10,565 nt of DNA. It comes from JAZSQT01 sp045538075. GTDB taxonomy: Bacteria; Chrysiogenota; Deferribacteres; Deferribacterales; Mucispirillaceae. The first letter of the stretch is position 1. Each line of letters opens with the position of its first letter. Both the position numbers and the translations under genes were made by a program. The notes below the pieces were generated by a model. It saw nothing but the letters and a program-made list of their open reading frames with translations. It made no database searches and was not told the origin of the DNA. Below, piece after piece: positions 1 to 8,380 of the stretch. The stretch covers positions 1 to 10,565 of the forward strand of contig JAZSQT010000015.1 of assembly GCA_045538075.1 (NCBI GenBank), read 5' to 3'.

Positions 1-1
1 A

Positions 2-1012
2 TTTAATGACGCCGTTGATATGCTAAAAAATGGCGATGTATTAGAGCTTGGCAAACAAGCCGATATTCTACGTAAAAAAATTCATAAGGATAATATTGTA
101 TCTTTTGTTATAGATAGAAATATTAATTATACAAATATATGCACTTGCAAATGTAAATTTTGTGCCTTCTATCGCAATAAAGATGATAAAGATGCCTTTG
201 TTTTATCAAAAGAAGTTTTAGCTTCAAAAATTGAAGAAACTATTCAGTTAGGTGGTTCTCAAATTTTATTACAAGGTGGATTACACCCAGATTATAAAAT
301 TGATTTTTATGTAGATATGCTTTCCTTTATGAAAAAATATCCAGTATGGTTACACGCTTTTTCACCACCAGAAATTAACCATATTGCTAAACTAAGTGGA
401 TTATCAATTAAAGATACGATAATATCATTACAGAAAGCTGGGCTTGATTCAATTCCTGGTGGTGGTGCAGAACTTTTAGATGATGAATCAAGGCTTGCTA
501 TTAGTCCAAATAAAATAAATTCTAAAGAATGGTTAGATGTAATGGAAACTGCTCATAACTTGGGCATGAAAACTACTGCCACAATGATGTTTAGAAAAAA
601 TGATGCACCTGAAAAAATAATTAGTCATTTAGATAAAATTAGAAATTTACAAGATAAAACTAATGGTTTTACAGCCTTTATACCATGGTCTTTTCAGCCA
701 GATAATACAGAATTAGATGACGAAAAAGTTACACCTATAGAATACTTAAAAGTTCTTGCTATATCAAGATTATATCTTGATAATGTCCCTAATATTCAAG
801 TATCATGGGTTACTCAAGGTGATAAAATAGCTCAACTTGCACTATTATTTGGTGGTAACGACTTTGGAAGTGTTATGATTGAAGAAAATGTCGTAGCAGC
901 AGCTGGAGTAAAATTTACTTTAAAAATAGATGAAATTATACATATAATAAAATCAGCTGGATTTATTCCAGCTATTAGAAATATGCAGTATGACATATTA
1001 AGAAAATATTAG
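2..1012 (+). CDS. mqnC: Cyclic dehypoxanthinyl futalosine synthase MqnC, 5'-partial
   Basis: Radical SAM enzyme that converts dehypoxanthine futalosine to cyclic dehypoxanthine futalosine in the futalosine pathway of menaquinone synthesis; cytosolic. The frame is open to the window edge and the residues before the first ATG (position 20) still fit the family, while no ribosome binding site precedes that ATG. The true start is therefore outside the window and the ATG is internal. Counting from that ATG, the CX3CX2C cluster motif is C41, C45, C48 in CTCKCKFCAFYR, with an additional non-ligand cysteine at 43. Other family hallmarks are GGSQILLQGGLHPD (about 78-91), HAFSPPEI, GLDSIPGGGAE, TTATMMF, FTAFIPWSFQP, the SWVTQG segment and NDFGSVMIEENVVAAAG. 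These distinguish MqnC from its paralogue MqnE. The C-terminus is complete. It is the first visible member of the plus-strand cluster, 16 bases ahead of the kinase gene. No other menaquinone gene is in view. Confidence 0.95.
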   Translation, partial: FNDAVDMLKNGDVLELGKQADILRKKIHKDNIVSFVIDRNINYTNICTCKCKFCAFYRNKDDKDAFVLSKEVLASKIEETIQLGGSQILLQGGLHPDYKIDFYVDMLSFMKKYPVWLHAFSPPEINHIAKLSGLSIKDTIISLQKAGLDSIPGGGAELLDDESRLAISPNKINSKEWLDVMETAHNLGMKTTATMMFRKNDAPEKIISHLDKIRNLQDKTNGFTAFIPWSFQPDNTELDDEKVTPIEYLKVLAISRLYLDNVPNIQVSWVTQGDKIAQLALLFGGNDFGSVMIEENVVAAAGVKFTLKIDEIIHIIKSAGFIPAIRNMQYDILRKY

Positions 1013-1016
1013 ATTT

Positions 1017-1021
1017 AAGGG
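1017..1021 (+). promoter_or_regulatory. Ribosome binding site fixing a TTG start
   Basis: AAGGG lies seven bases before TTG at 1029. The next in-frame ATG of the kinase gene is at about residue 45, inside the GAF domain, so this site supports initiation at the rare TTG codon. Confidence 0.65.
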
Positions 1022-1028
1022 TAAGATT

Positions 1029-2177
1029 TTGCAAAATAAAATACTTGAAGTTTTGCTTGAAATATCAGAGAAAATCCATAATACAGAAAATCTTGAAGGT
1101 TTATTTTCTGCAATTACAACTATAATTGATGGATATATTAAAGCAAAAGAATTTGCAATTATGTTACATGAAAATAACGAGTTAATCATAAAAGCAAGTA
1201 GTGATAAATATTTTTTGAATAAAAGTGTTTCTATATCTAATACGATAGTTGGAGAAATATTTACTTCTGCTGAAGAAATTATATTAACAGGCAATTCCCA
1301 ATTATCTAATTTTGAATGTAAAGAAATATCGGCTTTTTGTGGGATACCTATTAAAATTGGAGATAAAGTCTATGGCGTAATGTGTTTTGCCAACAAAATT
1401 GACGATTTTTTTCATGATGATGACTTGGCAGTAATGAGACACATCTCAATCCAATTGGCTTTGGCTATAGAAAGATATTTTTTATCAGATCAACAGATAA
1501 CAGATAATATAAAGATGTGTGGTATTCTTAAATCGTCTGTAGCTCATGATATCACTAATTTATTGAATGTTGTTGGAGTTTATTTAGAGCTACTTGAAGA
1601 TGAAGTAGATAAGACGCCTCTAATAGATGAATATTTTGAAGACATATATAGAGAACTTAAGCGTGTTAGTTATCTTACCTCAGATATGCTTGATTATTCT
1701 AAACAAAGTTTGAATATTCATAAAGATAAATTTAATGTGTCAGAAATAATAGAAGATTTAAAACATCACAATAAATTTTTATTGAACGACTTGAATATTA
1801 AAATAAAATATATTTTAAATGATGATTTTGAAATATATGCTGACAAAGATAGGATATTTAGAGTAAACTTGAATTTAATAAATAATGCAATAGATGCCTT
1901 GCAAGGTGGTGGTGAGGTTACATTTAAAATAAAAAAATGTGGTAAAGATTGTGTGTTTTTAGTAGCAGATAACGGCATTGGCATTAGTAAAGAAAATTTA
2001 AGTAAACTTTTTAACCCATTCTTTACTTATGGAAAAGTTAAAGGAACTGGGCTTGGACTTGTAGTCGTTGATGAAATTATAAAAGCTCATTTTGGAAAAA
2101 TTTATGTTAAATCGAAACTTGAAAAATATACTTGCTTTATGATTAGGATACCTATAAATGGAAAAGCTATTAATTAG
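1029..2177 (+). CDS. Cytosolic GAF-domain sensor histidine kinase
   Basis: Two-component sensor kinase of 382 residues. Residues about 1-155 form a GAF-type sensor domain, including the GIPIKIGDKVYGVMCF strand pair (105-120). A dimerisation and phosphoacceptor helix follows with His173 in SVAHDITNLLNVV, the HDxxN(L) type of H-box lacking the usual proline. The ATPase domain has an N-box (NLINNAIDAL, 282-291), G1 box (DNGIGIS, 314-320), F-box (LFNPFFTYG) and G2 box (GTGLGLVVV, 339-347). No signal peptide or membrane helix is visible, so it should sense a cytoplasmic signal, which is unknown. There is no receiver domain in the protein and no response regulator in the window, making it a locally orphan kinase. 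Start is TTG, supported by AAGGG seven bases upstream. Its 3' end overlaps the FapA-family gene by 20 bases, suggesting coupled expression and possibly a shared function. Confidence 0.93.
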   Translation: MQNKILEVLLEISEKIHNTENLEGLFSAITTIIDGYIKAKEFAIMLHENNELIIKASSDKYFLNKSVSISNTIVGEIFTSAEEIILTGNSQLSNFECKEISAFCGIPIKIGDKVYGVMCFANKIDDFFHDDDLAVMRHISIQLALAIERYFLSDQQITDNIKMCGILKSSVAHDITNLLNVVGVYLELLEDEVDKTPLIDEYFEDIYRELKRVSYLTSDMLDYSKQSLNIHKDKFNVSEIIEDLKHHNKFLLNDLNIKIKYILNDDFEIYADKDRIFRVNLNLINNAIDALQGGGEVTFKIKKCGKDCVFLVADNGIGISKENLSKLFNPFFTYGKVKGTGLGLVVVDEIIKAHFGKIYVKSKLEKYTCFMIRIPINGKAIN

Positions 2178-3714
2178 AGACGGAAGGTCTTTAGATAGAG
2201 TAAAAGATGTCATAAACCGTGTTTATAATTTAAGAACTAGTGAATACTCTATTGAAGAAAAAGAAAATGGTGGATTTGATATTGTCTTCAATTGTCCAGA
2301 TAAGGCAATGGATTCAAGAGTTATAGTGTCAACAGATAACGGAGCATATCATGGATACTTAAATTGTTATCCATCTATTAATGAAGGACATATGCAAACG
2401 TATGAAGAAATACTTGAATATTTAAGTAATGAAGGTGTCGTCGCAAATTTAAATGAAGAAGTAGTTAAAGAATGTTTCAATAAATTTGCTGCAGGTGAAG
2501 TTGTTGAAAATGTTCTGATTGCTGAAGGTATTGCTCCTATTCCTGGTCGTGATGCAGAAGTTGTTATTCATTTTGGTAAAACTGAAAGGCGACCAAAAAT
2601 GACTGCCGATGGTAAAATTGATTATAAAAATATGAATAATATAATAATGGTTCGTAAAGGTGATACTCTTATCACTAAAAAACCAGCTTCACCTGGAGTT
2701 CGTGGAATAAATATTAAAAATGAAGAAGTAGTGCCTCTTCCAGGTAAAGACGTAGTTATTCTTGTTTCTGACGGTGCAACAGTAAACGAAACTGGCACAG
2801 TCTATACTGCAATGATAGATGGATACGTTGATTATAATGGCAAAAAGTTAGGAGTTTATCCAGTATATGTAGTGAAAAAAGACCTTGACTATTCTGTCGG
2901 TAATATAAAATTTAATGGTTGTGTTCATGTTTGTGGCGATGTTTTATCTGGTTTTAAAATAGAAGCAGATAAACACATATTAGTAGATGGAATTTGTCAA
3001 GATTGTGAACTTATTGCAAAAGGAAATGTTATTTTAAAAACTGGTATAAAAAGTACTGGAACTGGGTTTGTAAAAGCTGGTGGCTCAGCTATTATCGGTT
3101 ATGCAGAAAAAGCAAGAATACATGCTAAAGAAGATATAGAGATAAAAAAATATGCTTTTAATTGTGAAATATTTGCTGGAAATAATATAGAAGCCGTTTC
3201 TGGTGAAGGTATTATAGCTGGTGGCACAATTAGAGCTTTCTCATCAATATCTTTAAAAAAATTAGGCACTCAAGGTAATTCAAAATTTAATGTTATTGTT
3301 GGCTCAAGATATTACATTGAATTTGAACTTGAAAGGTTAAGACGAGAGCAAATTCGTATAAAAGAAACGTTAGAACAAATTGCAGCAGCATTATCAAAAT
3401 TTGATATATCAAGGGAAAAAGTAAGAAATCACCCTAAAATAGAAAAAATGTTTGAAGTAAAAAAATCTCTTGAAGTATTGTCTAATGATTTAAATGATAG
3501 AGAAGAATGGCTTATTAGAGAAAATAAAGCAAAAAACCCAAAAATAAAAGTTAGAGAAAAAGTTTTTGAAGGTGTTACAGTTATGTTTTTTAATGTAGCA
3601 TCTGTAGTTCGTGAACAAATGAGCAACGTTGTATTTTATCTTGATGAAAAATATAGCGAAGTTGCTTGGGTAAGTTTAAAGGATATTAATACTATTGAAG
3701 CAGATGACGCCTAA
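2158..3714 (+). CDS. DUF342/FapA-family protein
   Basis: Protein of 518 residues of the DUF342 family, whose best-known member, FapA of Vibrio, acts in polar flagellar assembly and binds the phosphotransferase protein EIIA-Glc. Residues about 1-45 form a small alpha/beta region with vague likeness to Jag-N domains. Residues about 52-240 match the FapA N-terminal region, with VLIAEGIAPIPGRDA (119-133), KKPASPGVRGI and a GYVDYNGKKLGVYP strand pair. Residues about 245-385 are glycine-spaced short strands of the beta-helix type (VHVCGDVLSGFKIEADKHI, IIAGGTIRAFSSI). Residues about 386-455 are charged and probably coiled coil, followed by a small beta C-terminus. There is no signal peptide or membrane helix. 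ATG at 2158 has AGGA nine bases upstream and lies inside the kinase gene. Cysteines 255, 259, 280 and 283 in the beta-helix are unusual. The family call is firm; a flagellar role is only an inference because no flagellar gene is in view. Confidence 0.92.
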   Translation: MEKLLIRDGRSLDRVKDVINRVYNLRTSEYSIEEKENGGFDIVFNCPDKAMDSRVIVSTDNGAYHGYLNCYPSINEGHMQTYEEILEYLSNEGVVANLNEEVVKECFNKFAAGEVVENVLIAEGIAPIPGRDAEVVIHFGKTERRPKMTADGKIDYKNMNNIIMVRKGDTLITKKPASPGVRGINIKNEEVVPLPGKDVVILVSDGATVNETGTVYTAMIDGYVDYNGKKLGVYPVYVVKKDLDYSVGNIKFNGCVHVCGDVLSGFKIEADKHILVDGICQDCELIAKGNVILKTGIKSTGTGFVKAGGSAIIGYAEKARIHAKEDIEIKKYAFNCEIFAGNNIEAVSGEGIIAGGTIRAFSSISLKKLGTQGNSKFNVIVGSRYYIEFELERLRREQIRIKETLEQIAAALSKFDISREKVRNHPKIEKMFEVKKSLEVLSNDLNDREEWLIRENKAKNPKIKVREKVFEGVTVMFFNVASVVREQMSNVVFYLDEKYSEVAWVSLKDINTIEADDA

Positions 3715-6514
3715 TAAAATTATAATAAGAGGTGCAAGACAGCACAATCTTAAAAATATAGATTTAGATATTCCAAAAAATCAATTAGTAGTTATTACTG
3801 GTGTAAGTGGTTCTGGAAAATCTACTCTTGCTTTTGATACTCTTTATGCAGAGGGGCAAAGAAGATACGTTGAGTCTCTATCTTCATACGCAAGACAGTT
3901 TTTAGAATTAATGGAAAAACCAGATGTTGATTTAATAGAGTATCTATCTCCAGCTATAAGTATAGAACAGAAATCTATTAGTAGAAATCCTCGTTCAACA
4001 GTTGGCACTATTACTGAAATTTATGACTATATGAGACTTCTTTTTGCTCGCACAGGAGATGTTTTTTGTCCAGAATGCAATAAACAAATCCAGTCTTTTA
4101 CAGTGCAAAATATAGTAGATTCCGTTTTATCCTTTGGGGTTGGTGCAAAAGTAGAAATTTTAGCACCAGTAATTAGAGGAAAAAAAGGCGAATTTAAAAA
4201 ATATTTTAAAGATTTATTAAAAGATGGTTTCGTTAGAGCATATATTGATAATCAGAATGTTCGTCTTGAAGACGATATTAATCTTGATAAAAATATAAAA
4301 CACGATGTATCTGTTTCTATTGATAGAATTATTATTAAAGATGATATTGTTAGGCGTTTAACAGATTCTATTGAAATTGCATTAAAAAAAGCAGACGGAT
4401 TAATAGAAGTAATTATTAATGGAGAAAAACATTTATATAGTGAACATTTTGCTTGTATAGATTGTGGTATAAGTATAGCAGAGGTGGAACCTCGTATTTT
4501 TTCTTTTAATAATCCGTATGGTGCTTGTCCAGAGTGCGAAGGCATAGGAGAAAAGGCAATTTTTGATGAAGATGCCATTATCCCAGATAAAGAAAAAAGT
4601 ATTAGAGATGGTGCAGTAAAAATATGGGAACAGTATGATAATTTTCACTTTTATAATACCTTAAATGCATTGTCAGAAAAATATAATATAAATTTAAATA
4701 CACCATGGAATAAGTTGCCTCAAAAAGATAAAGATATTATTTTAAACGGGTCAAAAGAACCGTTGGAACTTTTTACTTTTAAAGGTGATAAAAAAGTTTT
4801 TTACGAAAAAGAGTTTGACGGAGTTTTTGGCGAACTTGATAAAATGTTGCGTTCAGGTATTATGTCTGAAAGTGAAAAAGCAAGAAAGTATATGACTTAT
4901 ACTACTTGTAAAAAATGTAATGGTTCAAGACTTAAACAAGAAAGTTTATCTGTTAAACTTAACGGTAAAAATATTGCAGAAGTTGCTTCAATGAATATAT
5001 CAGATGCAAAATACTTTTTTGATAATCTTAATTTTATTGGATTTAAAAAAGAAGTTGCAGAAAAAATTGTAGCAGAGATTTTAAGACGATTAAATTTTCT
5101 CATAGATGTTGGCATAGATTATATTACTTTAGATAGAAAGTCATCTACTTTGTCTGGTGGAGAAGCTCAAAGGATACGCCTTGCTACTCAAATAGGCTCT
5201 GGGTTAACTGGAGTTTTATACGTCCTTGATGAACCATCTATTGGACTTCATCAAAGGGATAACGATATGCTTATATCAACTTTAAAACATTTAAGAGGTA
5301 TAGGCAACAGTGTTATTGTCGTAGAACATGATGAAGATACAATTTATGCATCAGATTACGTTATTGATATGGGAATAGGGGCAGGTAGAAAAGGTGGAGA
5401 TGTTGTTTTTGCAGGGACTCCAAAAGAGTTACTAAAAGATAAAAAATCTCTTACAGGTAGATATCTATCTGGTGAATTATTTATACCAGTGCCAGAAAAA
5501 AGAGTTAAAGCAAAAAATGAATTTATAGTAGTAAAAGGTGCTAAAGAGCATAACTTGAAAAATATAAATGTTAAATTTCCTGTTGGTTTAATAACTTGTG
5601 TTACTGGAGTTAGTGGTTCTGGAAAATCTACTCTTATTTTAGATATTTTATATCCAGAAATTATGAAACAGTTTTTCGGTTCAGTTGTAAAATCTGGAAA
5701 ACATGATAAAATTGAGGGTATAAATTATATTGACAAAGTGATAGATATTGACCAATCACCAATAGGTCGCACACCACGAAGTAATCCTGTTACTTATACA
5801 GATATTTTTAAAGATATTAGAGACTTATTTGCTGTTAGTCCAGAAGCAAAACGGCGTGGATACGATGCTGGAAGATTTAGCTTTAATAAAAAAGGTGGTA
5901 GATGTGAAACGTGCCAAGGAGACGGCTATATAAAAATTGAAATGCACTTTTTACCAGATATGTATGTAAAGTGTGATGCTTGTCATGGTAATAGATATAA
6001 TAGAGATACTCTTGATATTAGTTATAAAGGTAAAAATATTGCAGAAGTTTTATCTATGACAGTAAACCAAGCAACAGAATTTTTTGATAATATTCCGAAA
6101 CTAAAAAGCAAGTTAGAAGTCTTAAGAGATGTAGGTTTAGGTTATATTACTTTAGGACAACCAGCAACAACTTTATCTGGTGGCGAGGCTCAACGAGTAA
6201 AATTAGCAAAAGAGTTAATGAAGAAAGCCACAGGTAAAACTTTGTATTTATTTGATGAACCTACTACTGGACTTCATTTTGATGATATAAAAAAATTAAC
6301 AGATATTTTTATGCGTTTAAGAGATAATGGAAATACTGTTATCATTATTGAACATAATCTTGATGTAATAAAATGTGCAGACCATATTATAGATTTAGGG
6401 CCAGTAGGTGGTAATGGTGGTGGAGAAATAGTATTTGAAGGCACTCCAGAAGATTGTGCAAAATGTGAAAAATCATTTACTGGAAAATATTTAAAAACGA
6501 AACTATCTATATGA
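3704..6514 (+). CDS. uvrA: Excinuclease ABC subunit A (UvrA)
   Basis: DNA damage-recognition ATPase of nucleotide excision repair; its dimer loads UvrB at lesions. The 936-residue length and all landmarks are normal: first Walker A GVSGSGKST (33-41), UvrB-contact region including ARQFLELMEKPDVD, zinc module 1 (C251, C254, C275, C278), CTTCKKCNGSRL, first signature LSGGEAQRIRLA (from 483) with Walker B VLYVLDEPSIGLH, second Walker A GVSGSGKST (635-643), zinc module 2 (C734, C737, C757, C760), second signature LSGGEAQRVKLA (from 824) and LYLFDEPTTGLH. The start is ambiguous. ATG 3704 gives MTPNKIIIRGAR, like other UvrA N-termini. TTG 3695, three codons upstream, sits 11 bases after AAAGGA (3678-3683), a better Shine-Dalgarno distance. 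ATG was chosen on codon preference and family length. It overlaps the FapA-family gene by 11 bases. No LexA-type operator is evident at this internal operon position. Confidence 0.98.
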   Translation: MTPNKIIIRGARQHNLKNIDLDIPKNQLVVITGVSGSGKSTLAFDTLYAEGQRRYVESLSSYARQFLELMEKPDVDLIEYLSPAISIEQKSISRNPRSTVGTITEIYDYMRLLFARTGDVFCPECNKQIQSFTVQNIVDSVLSFGVGAKVEILAPVIRGKKGEFKKYFKDLLKDGFVRAYIDNQNVRLEDDINLDKNIKHDVSVSIDRIIIKDDIVRRLTDSIEIALKKADGLIEVIINGEKHLYSEHFACIDCGISIAEVEPRIFSFNNPYGACPECEGIGEKAIFDEDAIIPDKEKSIRDGAVKIWEQYDNFHFYNTLNALSEKYNINLNTPWNKLPQKDKDIILNGSKEPLELFTFKGDKKVFYEKEFDGVFGELDKMLRSGIMSESEKARKYMTYTTCKKCNGSRLKQESLSVKLNGKNIAEVASMNISDAKYFFDNLNFIGFKKEVAEKIVAEILRRLNFLIDVGIDYITLDRKSSTLSGGEAQRIRLATQIGSGLTGVLYVLDEPSIGLHQRDNDMLISTLKHLRGIGNSVIVVEHDEDTIYASDYVIDMGIGAGRKGGDVVFAGTPKELLKDKKSLTGRYLSGELFIPVPEKRVKAKNEFIVVKGAKEHNLKNINVKFPVGLITCVTGVSGSGKSTLILDILYPEIMKQFFGSVVKSGKHDKIEGINYIDKVIDIDQSPIGRTPRSNPVTYTDIFKDIRDLFAVSPEAKRRGYDAGRFSFNKKGGRCETCQGDGYIKIEMHFLPDMYVKCDACHGNRYNRDTLDISYKGKNIAEVLSMTVNQATEFFDNIPKLKSKLEVLRDVGLGYITLGQPATTLSGGEAQRVKLAKELMKKATGKTLYLFDEPTTGLHFDDIKKLTDIFMRLRDNGNTVIIIEHNLDVIKCADHIIDLGPVGGNGGGEIVFEGTPEDCAKCEKSFTGKYLKTKLSI

Positions 6515-8304
6515 AAAGAATATTTGTTAAACGTTTAATATACAGTTTGTTACTTTTTTCTTTCGTAATCAATAGTAATGCCTTTGCAGATAAAATTGAA
6601 GATATATATAATGATTTATCTGTAATAGAAAAATCATCTAAAATAAGCCGTAGGTCGTATGTTATTACTGCTGATAAGTTTTTTAAATTATACTCATCAA
6701 ATCCAAGTGGTAAAAGAGCTGATGAGGCTCTTTTAGGTGCAGCAAGAACGTATCGTAGAAGTTATGAAAGATATAGAATACAAGAGGATTTAGATAAATC
6801 TTTAAGATATTATAGAACTTTGCAAGGTTCTTTTAATTCAAGAGCATCAAGAGATGCCTATATTGAAAGTGCTGATATTTTTTTATCTAAAAAAGATACT
6901 GCATCTGCAAAATATAATTTAAATAAATTAATTCAAAAATATCCAAATTCTACTCAAGCAAAAAAAGCAAAAACTAAACTTGCTTCTTTAGAAAAACAGA
7001 CTGGAAATACTGGCTATAAACCAGCAACAGAAAAACAAACTCCTATTATAATAAACCAAGAAACTCAAGTTGCAAAAAATAATAATCAACAAGTAAAAAA
7101 TACTCAAATAAAAAATGAAGAAGAAAAAACCGTATCATCAGGAGTGCAAGGAGTATCTTCAAATGAAACTGTTGATGTAAAAGGTGTGAGATATTTTTCT
7201 GATAAAGATTACACAAGAGTAGTTATTGATATTTCAAATAATACTCAATTTGAAAGTCATTGGTTAAAAGAAGATGTATCAATCAGAAAACCACCTCGCT
7301 TAATGGTTGACATAAATAATACTAATTTAGCAAAAAATATTACAAGAGAGATACCTATTAAAGACGGATTATTAAGTTCTGTTAGGTTAGGTTATCACCC
7401 AAGTGAAAAAAGAACTAGAATAGTATTAGACTCGCAAAATGTTAAAGATTTTACTGTTTTTCAAATGAGTAACCCAAGCAGAATTGTAATAGATGTTTTT
7501 TCATCAGAAAGAAGTAAGAAATCTGCAGTATCTGTTGCTTCAAGTAAACAAAATAATAGAAAAGAAAAAGAAATGCCAGCTGCTAATAATAGACAAATTA
7601 CTGGAGACATAACTTTAGGAGCTGCATTAGGGTTAAAAATTAGAACTATAGTTATTGATGCTGGACATGGTGGTAAAGATCCAGGTGCAGTTTATAGTAA
7701 TTTAAAAGAAAAAGATATAGTATTAGATATAGCAAGACAATTAAGAGATTATTTAAAACAAGATCCAAGTCTAAAAATATATATGACAAGAGATAAAGAT
7801 GTATTTATACCTCTTGAAGAAAGAACAGCAATAGCAAATAAATTAAAAGCAGATATATTTATTTCAATTCATGCTAATGCTGCAAAAAATAGAAATGCAG
7901 CTGGTATTGAAACTTTTGTTTTTAATGTTACAAACGATAGGGCTGCCCTTGAAGTAGCAGCATTAGAAAACCAATCTACAACTAAATCAATATCAGATTT
8001 GCAAGGAATTTTGAAAGATATTTTAAAATATTCTAAATTAGAAGAGTCTTTATCTCTTGCAGGCTCAGTTCAAAGAAGGACTGTAGCTTCAACAAATTTA
8101 CCAAAAAGTCAAAATTTAGGGGTAAAACAAGCTCCATTCTGGGTATTAGTTGGTGCAACAATGCCATCAATCCTTGTTGAAACTGGTTTTTTATCTAATA
8201 AACAAGAAGCAGAAAAATTAAGACAACCTAGTTACAGAAAAAAATTGGCAAAAGGTATATACGAGGGAGTTAGGGAATATATTAAAAAATATAATGGTCA
8301 ATAA
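6511..8304 (+). CDS. Exported N-acetylmuramoyl-L-alanine amidase (TPR-AMIN-Amidase_3)
   Basis: Zinc amidase that cuts the bond between N-acetylmuramic acid and L-alanine in peptidoglycan, typically at the division septum; AmiC-like. The 597 residues comprise a signal peptide (1-26, likely cut after NAFA), a TPR-like helical region (about 45-160), a low-complexity N/Q/K/E linker (about 160-222), an AMIN domain that targets the septal wall (about 223-330), a second linker (331-375) and the Amidase_3 domain (377-597). Expected zinc ligands are H386 (DAGHGG), E400 (NLKEKD) and H454 (SIHANA); the catalytic glutamate is E557 (VETGFLSN). A helical insertion at about 473-525 corresponds to the autoinhibitory segment of AmiB/AmiC, implying activation by a LytM-type partner. 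At 597 residues it is longer than E. coli AmiC (about 417) because of the TPR-like part. Its ATG overlaps the uvrA stop as ATGA and no good Shine-Dalgarno is visible, so translation probably depends on coupling. Confidence 0.95.
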   Translation: MKRIFVKRLIYSLLLFSFVINSNAFADKIEDIYNDLSVIEKSSKISRRSYVITADKFFKLYSSNPSGKRADEALLGAARTYRRSYERYRIQEDLDKSLRYYRTLQGSFNSRASRDAYIESADIFLSKKDTASAKYNLNKLIQKYPNSTQAKKAKTKLASLEKQTGNTGYKPATEKQTPIIINQETQVAKNNNQQVKNTQIKNEEEKTVSSGVQGVSSNETVDVKGVRYFSDKDYTRVVIDISNNTQFESHWLKEDVSIRKPPRLMVDINNTNLAKNITREIPIKDGLLSSVRLGYHPSEKRTRIVLDSQNVKDFTVFQMSNPSRIVIDVFSSERSKKSAVSVASSKQNNRKEKEMPAANNRQITGDITLGAALGLKIRTIVIDAGHGGKDPGAVYSNLKEKDIVLDIARQLRDYLKQDPSLKIYMTRDKDVFIPLEERTAIANKLKADIFISIHANAAKNRNAAGIETFVFNVTNDRAALEVAALENQSTTKSISDLQGILKDILKYSKLEESLSLAGSVQRRTVASTNLPKSQNLGVKQAPFWVLVGATMPSILVETGFLSNKQEAEKLRQPSYRKKLAKGIYEGVREYIKKYNGQ

Positions 8305-8342
8305 TTTTTATATTATAATAAATACATTGTAATTATTATATC

Positions 8343-8372
8343 AAAAAAGCCACTTTTTAAGTGGCTTTTTTT
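8343..8372. terminator. Bidirectional intrinsic terminator between convergent operons
   Basis: A perfect inverted repeat: the core AAGCCACTT (8347-8355) pairs with AAGTGGCTT (8359-8367) around a TTT loop. Flanking A and T runs (8343-8348 and 8366-8372) extend the pairing and give a U-tract on either strand. It lies 38 bases after the amidase stop and 8 bases beyond the potD stop, so it can end both transcripts. The rest of the 76-base gap (8305-8380) is AT-rich with nothing else recognisable. Confidence 0.9.
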
Positions 8373-8380
8373 ATAACCTA

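Noticed and set aside
20..22. ATG at 20 as the start of mqnC
   Set aside because: The frame is open to the window edge, no ribosome binding site precedes it and MqnC normally has more residues upstream, so the gene is simply cut by the window.
998..1294. 98-residue open frame on the minus strand across the mqnC-kinase junction
   Set aside because: It is antisense to well-supported genes, has no recognisable motif and no convincing start signal; AT-rich antisense frames of this size are expected by chance.
4252..4578. 108-residue open frame on the minus strand inside uvrA
   Set aside because: It is antisense to conserved UvrA sequence, including zinc module 1, and shows no family features of its own.
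8314..8340. AT-only inverted repeat TATAATAA / TTATTATA just after the amidase gene
   Set aside because: Its stem has no GC pairs and an 11-base loop; it is what AT-rich spacer gives by chance. The GC-containing hairpin right after it is the credible terminator.
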